A stretch of 60,378 bases of DNA from Ruminococcus flavefaciens (GTDB taxonomy: Bacteria; Bacillota; Clostridia; Oscillospirales; Ruminococcaceae), in NCBI GenBank assembly GCA_902760805.1, contig CACWHY010000015.1, forward strand, positions 1-60,378. Direction: 5' to 3'. The notes beneath the pieces were generated by a model. It was not told the origin of the DNA. It did not search any database and saw nothing but the letters and a program-made list of their open reading frames with translations. Numbering within the stretch: position 1 is the first letter of the stretch; every line of letters begins with the position of its first letter. The translations under genes were made by a program, and so were the position numbers. Positions 1 to 7,832 of this stretch are shown piece by piece.

Positions 1-69
1 CACGCAGGCTTTGCATCTTGCAAGGTCAGCGTTAGCATACACTTTTTTTCACTGCGAAATTTTTTTGTT

Positions 70-1671
70 TTACCCCTTGACATTTGATAGCCGGTCTGCC
101 GGGATAACGATCTCTTTCAGAGAAGTACACTCGAAGAAGGCCTTTTCACCGATCGAAGTTACTGTGTCGGGGATCACCACGTTGTCCAGCTTTTCGCACT
201 GATAGAAGCACTGAGGTCCGATCGACTCAAGACCGCTGTTCAGCTCTATATCCTTCAGCTCCAAGCAGCACCAGAAGGCCTCAGTAGCGATGTCTTTCAC
301 GGTGGAGGGGAGGGTCAGATGCTCCAGAGCGCTGCACCAGCAGAAGGAATAGCGCTCCAGTGTTTCCAGGCCCTCAGAGAGCTCCACATCTGTCAGCGAG
401 GAGCAACTGGCGAAAAGGGAGCTGCTGAGGGACTTGACGCCGCTCCCCACATGAACAGACCTAAGAGCTCCGCATCTTTCGAAGGCATCATTACCCAGTT
501 CAGTAACACTGTCAGGAATGACTATTGTTTGCAGTCCGTTGCAGTAAGAGAAGGCGTATTCTCCGATAGAAGTTAGGCTGTCAGGAAGAGTGACCTCCTT
601 GAGAGCGGAGATGTTGTAGATCGAGTACGGATCCAGCCTTTCCACACCATCAGGAACAGCATAGCTGGCGTCCGGCTTTTTTGTGGGGTATGAGAGGAGC
701 ACCGTGCGGTCCTTGTTGAAGAGAACGCCGTCTAGTGAAGAGTAGACCGGATTGTCCTTGTCAACATTTATAGCTTCCAGCACCTTAGCCATGAGAGCCC
801 TGGATCCGATGTGAGAAACATTCTTTGGGATAGAGATCTCCTTCATGGCATTGCATCCGATAAAGGCCTCATCTCCGATCGAGGTGACGCCGCTGCCTAT
901 GGTGATAGAGGTGACGTTGTAGCAGTATTCAAAGGCGTTGCTGCCGATGTACTGGACAGAATCAGGGATAACTATGCTGGTGAGAGCCTTGTTTTCCGAG
1001 ACTGTGTAGCCGGCAACACCGGTAGTTCCGTCAGGGATCACAAGCTCGCCCTCGCTGCCGGAGGCATCTATGAGCACAGATCCAATGAACAAAAGCTCAC
1101 CGCCGGAGCTTTCCTTCATAGCCTTTAACCATGGAGTATTGCCGAAAGCACGGGCGCCGACGAAGCTCACGCTGTCAGGGACAGTGACCTCCTCCAAGGT
1201 GATCAGGTTATAGAAGGCGCTGTCGCCGATAGAGGTCACATTTGCCGGTATATCAATGGCAGTCAGCTTGTATGTGGAGTCGCTCCAAACGTACTCTCCG
1301 CCGGAGAAAGCCCAATCACCGATCTCAGTCAGAGAGTCGGGAAGGTCAACGCTTTCCAGAGCGCCGCAGTTGCAGAAGGAGTAGGCTCCAACATAGGTGA
1401 TACCCTCGCCGATAGTTGCGGAGGTAACTTCTGAGCGAGTCCATGGGGTCTGGATACCGCCGGTCTCTGTCCAAAAATCCGCCATTCTGCCGGAGCCGGT
1501 GATCGTCAGAGCGCCGTTTTCGTCGATCTCCCAAGAAATATCGCTGTTTTCGTCGCCGCACAGACCGGAAGTAGGTGCTGGGTCAGCGGCAGATACGGGT
1601 ACATAGTTTAGCGGAAGAGCTGTCATCAAAGCGGCAGTCAAGGCTGCCAGAGCACGTTTTTTCATAAGCAT
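70..1671 (-). CDS. BspA-type leucine-rich repeat surface protein
   Basis: A secreted protein of 533 residues. The N-terminus (MLMKKRALAALTAALMTALP) is a signal peptide followed by a VSAADPAP-like cleavage region. The rest consists of about 23-residue repeats of the LRR_5/BspA type, with recurring 'LTSIGEYAF', 'IPDSVT' and 'C.ALE.V.LP' elements. The last repeats run to the C-terminus, and no dockerin, LPXTG or membrane anchor is visible. In this family the repeats mediate binding to hosts, particles or other proteins; the ligand here is unknown. The start could be the ATG at 1671 or the one at 1665. The only good SD (AAGGAG, 1695-1700) is 23 nt from the first ATG, with a hairpin between them (see separate entry). 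The gene is monocistronic. Confidence 0.85.
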   Translation of the reverse strand: MLMKKRALAALTAALMTALPLNYVPVSAADPAPTSGLCGDENSDISWEIDENGALTITGSGRMADFWTETGGIQTPWTRSEVTSATIGEGITYVGAYSFCNCGALESVDLPDSLTEIGDWAFSGGEYVWSDSTYKLTAIDIPANVTSIGDSAFYNLITLEEVTVPDSVSFVGARAFGNTPWLKAMKESSGGELLFIGSVLIDASGSEGELVIPDGTTGVAGYTVSENKALTSIVIPDSVQYIGSNAFEYCYNVTSITIGSGVTSIGDEAFIGCNAMKEISIPKNVSHIGSRALMAKVLEAINVDKDNPVYSSLDGVLFNKDRTVLLSYPTKKPDASYAVPDGVERLDPYSIYNISALKEVTLPDSLTSIGEYAFSYCNGLQTIVIPDSVTELGNDAFERCGALRSVHVGSGVKSLSSSLFASCSSLTDVELSEGLETLERYSFCWCSALEHLTLPSTVKDIATEAFWCCLELKDIELNSGLESIGPQCFYQCEKLDNVVIPDTVTSIGEKAFFECTSLKEIVIPADRLSNVKG

Positions 1672-1674
1672 TTT

Positions 1675-1700
1675 TCACGGAAGAGACCCGTGAGCTCCTT
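1675..1700 (-). promoter_or_regulatory. SD separated from start codon by a small hairpin
   Basis: Read on the minus strand, AAGGAG (1700-1695) is followed by a 6-bp stem (TCACGG, with partner CCGTGA; 1675-1680 and 1688-1693) and then the LRR start codons. Folding the stem reduces the effective spacing from 23 to about 4 nt for the ATG at 1671, or about 10 nt for the ATG at 1665. No nearer SD is visible. Confidence 0.45.
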
Positions 1701-1746
1701 TCTGTCAGATTTCGATAGTTATAAAAGAGGGTAACACTTTGGTAAT

Positions 1747-1775
1747 ATTATACAATATTCTCAACATTTTTTCAA
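1747..1775 (-). promoter_or_regulatory. Promoter of the LRR gene
   Basis: On the minus strand, TTGAAA (1775-1770) and TATAAT (1752-1747) are separated by 17 bp. It lies about 75 bp upstream of the LRR start, and no other gene lies between. Confidence 0.65.
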
Positions 1776-1846
1776 GAGTCTGATGAAAAATCGGCATTTT
1801 GAGCACATTGAAAGAAGCAGTTTAGGCAACTTGCATGATCGGAGGC

Positions 1847-1874
1847 AAAAAAAAGGCTGCGGAGAACCGCAGCC
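1847..1874 (-). terminator. Terminator of the SGNH gene
   Basis: An 8-bp GC-rich stem (GGCTGCGG/CCGCAGCC) with a 4-nt loop is followed on the minus strand by eight U, just after the stop of the SGNH lipoprotein gene. Confidence 0.9.
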
Positions 1875-1880
1875 CATAAG

Positions 1881-3131
1881 TCAGTCTATGCTCAGGAAGG
1901 TGGAGAATTGCTCAGCGAAGGCATCGGCCACTATCTGGCCGCCTTCTCCGTTAGGGTGGCCGCCGTAGAGAGCATGAGCAGGATCCTCCTCAGTGGAAAG
2001 GTAAGAGGCGAAGTCGAAGAGCGTCGCTCCCAGCTCCTGGCAAAGTCCAGGCAGCTTCTGGTTGTATTCAAGGCGGACAGCCTCCATGTTTTCACGATAG
2101 TCCTCAGGCGGAGCCGTGAACACGATCACAGAGCAGCCCTGCTCCTTGAGGAAAGTGACCGCAGTCCGCAGGTACCCCAGGATCTCGTCAGCGGTATTTC
2201 CGCCGTCGCCGCCGTACTCACCGGAAATGATGTCGTTGGTGCCGAAAGCCACGATCACAGCGTCCGCCTGAGAAGCCCGGCTGAGCCAGTCTCCGCCGGC
2301 AGCTATGTCGCTTGTTCGTGACCAGCCCAGACCGCAGTTGTAAAAGCTGTTCTTACTGCCCATTCTCTGAGCGATACGAGCCGCCCAGAACTCATAGGCC
2401 ATGAACTCAGTCTGACAGCCCTGAGTTATGGAGTCGCCCACAGCGCAGATCTGATATTTCACGTCACGCTTAGCGCCGATGAGCTGCGGAAGGGGGAGCT
2501 GGTCGCAGTAGACCATGCCTTTTCCGTCGCCGTAGTCAGCAGAGGTCTTAGTCAGATTTGACATACTGGTAGCCGGGATATTCTCGCCGGAGACAGTCCA
2601 CTCCCACACAAGGAAGTGCCCCTCAGGAACGTCAAAAGTCACCGGGTCGCTCCAGAAGGTCTCGCCGGCGGAAACGGTCTTTCCCTCACTGCCGGAGAAG
2701 GTGACAGGAGTGCGGCCGGTGATCTCGTCCTCCACAGAGGTGCCGCCGTCAGCGATTGATGCACTTTCGATAGTGTAGCCGCCGCCCACCTGACCAACGT
2801 GGCCGTGAGTTCCATCGTCATAGGTTGAATCGACAGTGTTTGAGAAGTAGAACTTGTACTCCAGTTCACCGGTCTCCTCCACGGGGAAATAAGCCCGGTA
2901 GGTGACGCTTTCCGCCTTATCCACGCAGTAGTTGCTGCCGGTGGAGATATAGGTGTTGGAGACATAGGTGCGGAAGTCTGAGGCCGAGGTCTTCACCGGG
3001 GCGGGGGAGCCGGTGTCCTGTGATGTCACTGCGGAGCTCTCCTGAGAGCTGCCGGGGGTGTTAGCTGAGCCGCATGAGAACAGTGAGAGGGCTGTCAGAG
3101 CAGCGGCTGAGAGGGTGATCAGCTTTTTCAT
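1881..3131 (-). CDS. SGNH/GDSL-family hydrolase, lipoprotein
   Basis: Predicted extracellular lipid-anchored esterase of 416 residues. The N-terminus is a lipoprotein signal with lipobox LFSC. A Ser/Thr-rich linker and a beta-rich N-terminal half come before the SGNH fold. The fold shows block I 'AVGDSITQG', the block III 'GTND' motif and a C-terminal 'GGHPNGEGG' segment with the expected His. Related proteins in rumen bacteria act on acetylated glycans or other esters; the substrate here is not determined. The SD AAGGAGG lies 7 nt before ATG 3131. The Crp-family gene ends only 45 bp upstream with no obvious terminator, so the two genes may be co-transcribed. Confidence 0.85.
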   Translation of the reverse strand: MKKLITLSAAALTALSLFSCGSANTPGSSQESSAVTSQDTGSPAPVKTSASDFRTYVSNTYISTGSNYCVDKAESVTYRAYFPVEETGELEYKFYFSNTVDSTYDDGTHGHVGQVGGGYTIESASIADGGTSVEDEITGRTPVTFSGSEGKTVSAGETFWSDPVTFDVPEGHFLVWEWTVSGENIPATSMSNLTKTSADYGDGKGMVYCDQLPLPQLIGAKRDVKYQICAVGDSITQGCQTEFMAYEFWAARIAQRMGSKNSFYNCGLGWSRTSDIAAGGDWLSRASQADAVIVAFGTNDIISGEYGGDGGNTADEILGYLRTAVTFLKEQGCSVIVFTAPPEDYRENMEAVRLEYNQKLPGLCQELGATLFDFASYLSTEEDPAHALYGGHPNGEGGQIVADAFAEQFSTFLSID

Positions 3132-3175
3132 AGTTTCCTCCTTATAATAAGCGGCGGATCTGCCGCAAAATAGCG

Positions 3176-3835
3176 TTATTCATTAGGTCGCTGGAGCCTG
3201 AAGGTCCTTTTAGACAAGGTGAGGACGCCCTCCTTTTTCAGCTTGGTGATTTGCCGCTGAAGAGCTGACCTGTTGACGCAAAGATAATCCGAAAGCGCCG
3301 TGGTCGAGAAGGGGATCTGAGGCGCCTTTCCCTGGGGAGTATTGTCCTCGGTTATTTGGAGGAAAGAGATCAGCTTGTCCTCAATGGAGCGCTGGCTCAG
3401 CACCTCGATGTGCTCACTGAGGGAGATTGCCTTCTCCGACATCAGAGCCAGCAGGTTTTCGACCACCATTGAATGACAGCGGCAGGCCTTCTCGCAGCGC
3501 TTCATCAGCTCCTCACGCCTAACGAAGAGCACCTGACAGTCGCTGTCAGCAATGATCTCCACAGAGCTCCTGTGGGAGCCGGAGAAGGTGAAAAATTCCC
3601 CGAAAATGCTCTGTTCGCCGAGAGTTTCAGCGATAGTCCGCACGCCGTTGACGTCATAGCGGACCATGCTGGCGGCTCCGGAAAGCACGATGCCTATCTT
3701 GTCACTAGTCCGGGAGTAATCAGCGATACAGCTCCCGCTTCTGAAATGCTTGATCTCACAGTTGAAGCATGAGATCATGCGGCGGCAGTCCTCATGACCG
3801 ATGCCTTTGAAAAGGATGTTATCTTCCGGTAACAT
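3176..3835 (-). CDS. Crp/Fnr-family transcriptional regulator
   Basis: 219 residues from the ATG at 3835, chosen because it follows GGAGG by 6 nt; an upstream in-frame start lacks an SD. The N-terminal cyclic-nucleotide-binding-like beta roll ('GIVLSGAASMVRYDVNG', 'GEQSIFGEFFTFSG') is followed by a long helix and a C-terminal winged helix ('TTALSDYLCVNRSALQRQITKLKKEG'). Several cysteines near the N-terminus (CFNC) and one CRC segment could sense redox state, but this is inference. A 16-bp palindrome lies in its own 5' untranslated region, suggesting autoregulation. The divergent neighbours (a small protein and rubrerythrin) and the downstream SGNH lipoprotein are possible targets. Confidence 0.85.
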   Translation of the reverse strand: MLPEDNILFKGIGHEDCRRMISCFNCEIKHFRSGSCIADYSRTSDKIGIVLSGAASMVRYDVNGVRTIAETLGEQSIFGEFFTFSGSHRSSVEIIADSDCQVLFVRREELMKRCEKACRCHSMVVENLLALMSEKAISLSEHIEVLSQRSIEDKLISFLQITEDNTPQGKAPQIPFSTTALSDYLCVNRSALQRQITKLKKEGVLTLSKRTFRLQRPNE

Positions 3836-3849
3836 AAAAATTCCTCCGA

Positions 3850-3865
3850 TGTTGCAAATGCAACA
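3850..3865. promoter_or_regulatory. Candidate operator: TGTTGCA-N2-TGCAACA palindrome
   Basis: A perfect 7-bp inverted repeat with a 2-bp centre, 16 bp in all, as expected for a Crp/Fnr dimer site. It lies roughly 11-26 nt downstream of the predicted start of the regulator's transcript, a position suited to autorepression. Confidence 0.55.
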
Positions 3866-3882
3866 GATTTTTTCTACTATAT

Positions 3883-3911
3883 ATGATACAATATATACAG
3901 ACAAAAGTCAA
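3883..3911 (-). promoter_or_regulatory. Promoter of the Crp/Fnr-family gene
   Basis: On the minus strand, TTGACT (3911-3906) and TATCAT (3888-3883) are separated by 17 bp, about 50 bp upstream of ATG 3835. Confidence 0.6.
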
Positions 3912-3946
3912 GCTTTTGTTTACTATATTTTGTGGAGGTGCTAAAA

Positions 3947-4210
3947 ATGAAGGTAAATGTTTTGGGAGAACAGATCTCTCAGCAAGAGATCGACGCCTAC
4001 ATAGACTACGGAAGGAAAAAGTACACCGGTCGAGAGATCACTGGTATGGATGTGACTGTTGACGGTGAGTACGTTGACCTGAAGTACACCTTTGCGGACG
4101 TTCCGTTTGATCGGATCAGGAGGATCACCGGATATCTTGTTGGCACACTGGACCGCTTCAACAACGGAAAGCGTGCTGAGGAGCGTGACAGAGTAAAGCA
4201 TTCGGTTTGA
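3947..4210 (+). CDS. Small conserved protein, paralogue of the gene at 54199
   Basis: 87 residues from the ATG at 3947 (SD GGAGG, 8 nt upstream). I do not recognise a named family. The protein is soluble, with the pattern MKVNVLG..IS..EIDAYIDYGRKKY.GREI.GMDV.VDGE.VDLKY, then a helix ending in a charged tail. The same pattern recurs in the 89-residue protein at 54199. No cysteine or membrane segment is present. It lies 54 bp upstream of rubrerythrin on the same strand and is divergent from the Crp/Fnr gene, so a role in oxidative or redox stress is possible but only inferred from context. Confidence 0.75.
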   Translation: MKVNVLGEQISQQEIDAYIDYGRKKYTGREITGMDVTVDGEYVDLKYTFADVPFDRIRRITGYLVGTLDRFNNGKRAEERDRVKHSV

Positions 4211-4264
4211 GCAGTAGGGGAGGTATGCTCTCCCTGTGTATAAATAATCACGGAGGTATAAAAA

Positions 4265-4816
4265 ATGGCAAAGTTCATATGTTCAGTATGCGGATACGTT
4301 CATGAGGGAGATGCTCCCCCTGAGAAATGTCCCCAGTGCGGAGTTCCCGCATCAAAGTTCAACAAGGTAGAGGATGGCGGCGAGCTGGTATATGCCTGCG
4401 AGCACGTTCTTGGAGTTGCTAAGGATGTAACAGATCCTGAGATCATCGAGGGTCTGCGCTCTAACTTCACTGGCGAGTGCTCTGAGGTGGGAATGTACCT
4501 TGCAATGGCAAGAGTTGCCTACAGAGAGGGCTACGCTGAGATCGGCGCTTACTGGGAGAAGGCTGCTTGGGAAGAGGCTGAGCACGCTGCTAAGTTTGCA
4601 GAGCTCCTGGGCGAGATCCTTTCCGACTCTACAAAGGAGAATTTGGAGAAGAGAGTTGCTGCCGAGCACGGTGCTACAGAGGGCAAGATGAAGCTGGCTA
4701 AGAGAGCTAAGGAGCTCAACCTCGATGCTATCCATGACACAGTTCATGAGATGGCAAGAGATGAGGCTCGTCATGGCAAGGCCTTCGCAGGACTGCTCAA
4801 GAGATATTTCGGCTAA
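4265..4816 (+). CDS. Reverse rubrerythrin (N-terminal rubredoxin domain)
   Basis: 183 residues. The N-terminal rubredoxin-like domain has Cys6-x2-Cys9 and Cys22-x2-Cys25. It is followed by a ferritin-like four-helix domain with the expected Glu and ExxH ligands ('[18 protein letters not shown]', '[15 protein letters not shown]', '[12 protein letters not shown]'). The rubredoxin-first order defines 'reverse' rubrerythrins, which in clostridia reduce peroxide (and oxygen) using electrons from NADH-linked partners. It protects anaerobes in the cytoplasm. It follows the small protein gene on the same strand after 54 bp, with its own SD (GGAGGT), and is followed by a strong terminator. Confidence 0.93.
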   Translation: MAKFICSVCGYVHEGDAPPEKCPQCGVPASKFNKVEDGGELVYACEHVLGVAKDVTDPEIIEGLRSNFTGECSEVGMYLAMARVAYREGYAEIGAYWEKAAWEEAEHAAKFAELLGEILSDSTKENLEKRVAAEHGATEGKMKLAKRAKELNLDAIHDTVHEMARDEARHGKAFAGLLKRYFG

Positions 4817-4830
4817 AAATAGCGAAAACG

Positions 4831-4861
4831 CTGCTTCCCGACAACGGGGAGCAGTTTTTTT
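4831..4861 (+). terminator. Terminator after rubrerythrin
   Basis: A stem CTGCTTCCCG/CGGGGAGCAG with loop ACAA, followed by seven T, 14 bp after the rubrerythrin stop. Confidence 0.88.
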
Positions 4862-4944
4862 GTGCTCTGACGGTGGACGAAACGCTTTTTTCTGCATAAA
4901 TATCCGTTTTTCTGTGTTTATTTGAAAAAAATCTCAAAAAAGTC

Positions 4945-4973
4945 TTGCAAGATCGAAAAAAATCATATATAAT
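4945..4973 (+). promoter_or_regulatory. Promoter of the rnf operon
   Basis: TTGCAA (4945-4950) and TATAAT (4968-4973) with a 17-bp spacer. The leader of about 75 nt contains a small GCGGA/TTCCGC-type hairpin but no terminator. Confidence 0.75.
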
Positions 4974-5056
4974 TAAAGGGTGTGCTGCTTTGACGAAAGT
5001 ACTTTGCAGCTGCTAAAGAGTTCGAGCGGAGCTTTTCCGCATTAAAGGAGCGTTAT

Positions 5057-6334
5057 ATGAAAAAGCTAAACGGTATCAGGCTTAGACACCGCAAGAACAC
5101 CGAAAACTGCGCAACCGTAGATTTCCCTGTTCCTGCGAAGGTAAAGCTGCCTATGTCCATGCACATGGGAGCGCCGTGTCTGCCTCTGGTCAAGGTGGGC
5201 GATGAGGTGAAGGTGGGCCAGAAAGTGGGCGACTGCGAGTCTGCCTTCAGCGCACCGATCCACTCCGGCGTTTCCGGCAAGGTAACGGCCATAACAGACT
5301 ATCAGACAGCGATGGGATCCATATGCAAGGCTATCGAGATCGAGACAGACGGCTTGCAGACAGTTTCTGAGGAGGTAAAGCCTCCCGTGATCTCCGATAA
5401 GGAGAGCTTCATCAAGGCTGTCCGTGAGAGCGGCGCCTGCGGTCTGGGAGGAGCCGGATTTCCCACTCATGTGAAGCTGAATCCCAAAACTCCCATTGAT
5501 ACGCTGATAATCAATGCTGCTGAGTGCGAGCCCTATATTACTGCGGATTACCGTGAGATGATAGAGTGTCCTGAGGACATTATCGCAGGAATAAACCTTG
5601 TAAAGTCAATTCTTGGCATCAAAAATGCAAAGCTGGCTATCGAGGCCAACAAGCCCGAGGCTATCAAGAACTTCACCGCAATGGCCGCAAACGACCCTAC
5701 GATCGACATAATAACCCTTCCCTCAGCCTACCCTCAGGGCGCTGAGAAGGTGATCATATACAATTCCACCGGCCGTATCGTGAAGGAGGGCGAGCTCCCA
5801 TCAGATGAGGGAGTCATCGTGCTCAACGTTTCCACAGCTGCCTTTATTTACCGCTATACACAGACAGGTATGCCCCTTGTCACAAGGCGCCTGACAATTG
5901 ACGGAAACGCTGTTGGCGAGCCGAAAAACGTCCGTGCCGTGATCGGAACTTCATTCCGTGAGCTGCTGGAATTCTGCAAGACCGACATCGACTCTATCAG
6001 GAAGCTGATCGGCGGCGGCCCCATGATGGGAATGTCCATACCTGACCTGGATATGCCTGTCGTGAAGACCTCCAACGCACTGCTGGCGATCAAGTCCTAC
6101 GACGAGCGCAAGACGACCAGCTGTATCCGCTGCGGACGCTGCGTAAATGTCTGTCCTCTGGGACTTATGCCTGCTGAGATCGACAAGGCATACAAGATAC
6201 GCAATATCGAGGAGCTTCAGGCTCTGAAGGTAAACCTGTGCATGAACTGCGGAAGCTGTACATATGTTTGTCCTGCCAACAGAAAGCTGGCGGAGACAAA
6301 TCAGCTTGCCAAAGCACTTCTGCCAAGAAAGTAA
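5057..6334 (+). CDS. rnfC: Rnf complex subunit C (electron input, Fe-S/FMN)
   Basis: 425 residues, normal for RnfC. The N-terminal barrel-sandwich region precedes the NADH/FMN-binding Rossmann-like domain ('GLGGAGFPTHVKL', 'IINAAECEPYITAD'). The C-terminal region has two [4Fe-4S] motifs, 'CIRCGRCVNVCP' and 'CMNCGSCTYVCP'. RnfC is the peripheral subunit that exchanges electrons with NAD(H) in the membrane-bound ferredoxin:NAD+ oxidoreductase, which pumps Na+ or H+. It is the first gene of rnfCDGEAB; the start follows AAAGGAG by 8 nt. Confidence 0.96.
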   Translation: MKKLNGIRLRHRKNTENCATVDFPVPAKVKLPMSMHMGAPCLPLVKVGDEVKVGQKVGDCESAFSAPIHSGVSGKVTAITDYQTAMGSICKAIEIETDGLQTVSEEVKPPVISDKESFIKAVRESGACGLGGAGFPTHVKLNPKTPIDTLIINAAECEPYITADYREMIECPEDIIAGINLVKSILGIKNAKLAIEANKPEAIKNFTAMAANDPTIDIITLPSAYPQGAEKVIIYNSTGRIVKEGELPSDEGVIVLNVSTAAFIYRYTQTGMPLVTRRLTIDGNAVGEPKNVRAVIGTSFRELLEFCKTDIDSIRKLIGGGPMMGMSIPDLDMPVVKTSNALLAIKSYDERKTTSCIRCGRCVNVCPLGLMPAEIDKAYKIRNIEELQALKVNLCMNCGSCTYVCPANRKLAETNQLAKALLPRK

Positions 6335-6346
6335 GGAGGGAACGGA

Positions 6347-7309
6347 TTGAATAAGCTCATAGTTTCTCCGTCGCCCCACGACGAGAATTACGTCAAGACC
6401 TCGACCATAATGCTGAATGTGATCATCGCCCTTATCCCGGCGCTGGCGGCAGGCTGCTATTTCTTTGGTCTGAGAGCACTTCTGCTGACCGCAGTCTGTA
6501 TCGTGAGCTGTGTGGCTTTCGAGTACGGCTGCCGCAAGCTGATGAAGCGTGACAACACTATCGGAGACCTTTCCGCAGTTGTTACCGGCCTTATCCTGGC
6601 AATGAACCTGCCTGTTACCCTGCCTCTTTGGATGGCAGTCATCGGCAGCTTCGTGGCTATCGTTATCGTAAAGCAGCTCTTCGGCGGAATAGGCCAGAAC
6701 TTCGCAAATCCCGCCATTACAGCCCGTATCGTCCTCATGGTGAGCTTCCCCTCGGCCATGACCAACTGGGTGCTCCCTCTTTGGTACAAGGAGGGTACTG
6801 ACGCAGTTACCGGAGCAACTCCTCTGGTGCTCGACAGCTTCAGAGGCACCACAGAGGAGCACCTGATGCCCTCCTACATGGACCTCTTCCTCGGAAAAGT
6901 CGGCGGCTGTCTGGGCGAGACCTGCGCTCTGGCGCTCCTTATCGGAGGCCTCTACCTTGCCGCAAGAAAGATCATCAATTTGGCAGCTCCTGTGAGCTTT
7001 ATTGGCTCACTTTTCCTGCTTAGCTGGATCTCCGGCGGAGACCCCGTCTACCAGATCCTTGCAGGCGGCGTGTTCCTGGGAGCCTTCTTCATGGCCACAG
7101 ACTACGCAACGACCCCTATTTCCACCAAGGGTAAGATCGTGTTCGGCCTTGGCTGCGGTATCATAACCTTTGTAATCAGGCGCTTCGGCTCATATCCCGA
7201 GGGAGTTTCGTTCTCGATCCTTCTGATGAACGTGCTCACTCCCTACATCGAGCAGATGACCCGCACGAAGGTATTCGGAGCAAAGGAGGCGCAAAAGAAT
7301 GAAGGATAA
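6347..7309 (+). CDS. rnfD: Rnf complex subunit D (membrane flavoprotein)
   Basis: 320 residues with about nine membrane segments. The covalent FMN-threonine motif is visible as 'TGAT' in 'GTDAVTGATPL'. The start is a TTG at 6347, supported by GGAGG 7 nt upstream and by the family-typical opening NKLIVSPSPH. RnfD is an integral subunit of the ion-pumping ferredoxin:NAD+ oxidoreductase. It overlaps rnfG by 11 nt, pointing to translational coupling. Confidence 0.95.
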   Translation: MNKLIVSPSPHDENYVKTSTIMLNVIIALIPALAAGCYFFGLRALLLTAVCIVSCVAFEYGCRKLMKRDNTIGDLSAVVTGLILAMNLPVTLPLWMAVIGSFVAIVIVKQLFGGIGQNFANPAITARIVLMVSFPSAMTNWVLPLWYKEGTDAVTGATPLVLDSFRGTTEEHLMPSYMDLFLGKVGGCLGETCALALLIGGLYLAARKIINLAAPVSFIGSLFLLSWISGGDPVYQILAGGVFLGAFFMATDYATTPISTKGKIVFGLGCGIITFVIRRFGSYPEGVSFSILLMNVLTPYIEQMTRTKVFGAKEAQKNEG

Positions 7310-7832
7310 TGTAAAGCCTGCTGCTGTTCTGACAGCGATCTGCGTTATCGCAGCACTGCTGCTGGTTTTTGCTCACGAGCTCACTAAGGAGAACATCGCA
7401 AAGCAGAAGGAGCTCCGCTTCAGTAACAGCGTTGAGGCTCTCTTCGGAAAGACCGACAGCACTCTTCTTGACACCACCTTTGATGCGGAGGGAGTTGAGG
7501 CTATCGCAGTAACTCCCGACGGAAAGACAGCTGTTCAGGTGATCGCAGACGGCTACTCAAAGGAGGGCATAAATATCCTTGTGGGTATCGACGAGAACGG
7601 CGCTGTAAGCGGTATCGAGTTCGTTTCCCTGGGCGAAACTCCCGGCCTTGGCTCAAAAGTCAGGGACGATGAAGAGTTCCGCAAGCAGTTCTACGGCGAT
7701 AATGCTCCCGATGTTGATCTTGACTCTCTCAGCGGAGCAACATTCTCCTCAAAGGGAATGAAGGCCGCTGTTGATACTGCGCTCACTGTTTATACTGAGA
7801 ATAAGGAGGCGATACTCAATGCCGGAAAATAA
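7299..7832 (+). CDS. rnfG: Rnf complex subunit G (periplasmic-side FMN subunit)
   Basis: 177 residues. One N-terminal membrane anchor (residues about 7-25) is followed by an FMN-binding domain with the covalent flavinylation motif 'LSGATFSS' near the C-terminus. RnfG carries electrons between RnfC/RnfD and the other subunits on the outer face. Its end overlaps the start of rnfE. A matching ApbE flavin transferase is not encoded in this window. Confidence 0.94.
   Translation: MKDNVKPAAVLTAICVIAALLLVFAHELTKENIAKQKELRFSNSVEALFGKTDSTLLDTTFDAEGVEAIAVTPDGKTAVQVIADGYSKEGINILVGIDENGAVSGIEFVSLGETPGLGSKVRDDEEFRKQFYGDNAPDVDLDSLSGATFSSKGMKAAVDTALTVYTENKEAILNAGK

Noticed and set aside
1-69. Possible feature left of the LRR gene
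   Set aside because: Only 69 bp of A/T-rich sequence with no clear hairpin; nothing can be supported.
1783-1968. Small plus-strand ORF upstream of the LRR gene
   Set aside because: No SD, and it runs through the SGNH terminator and into the opposite strand of that gene.
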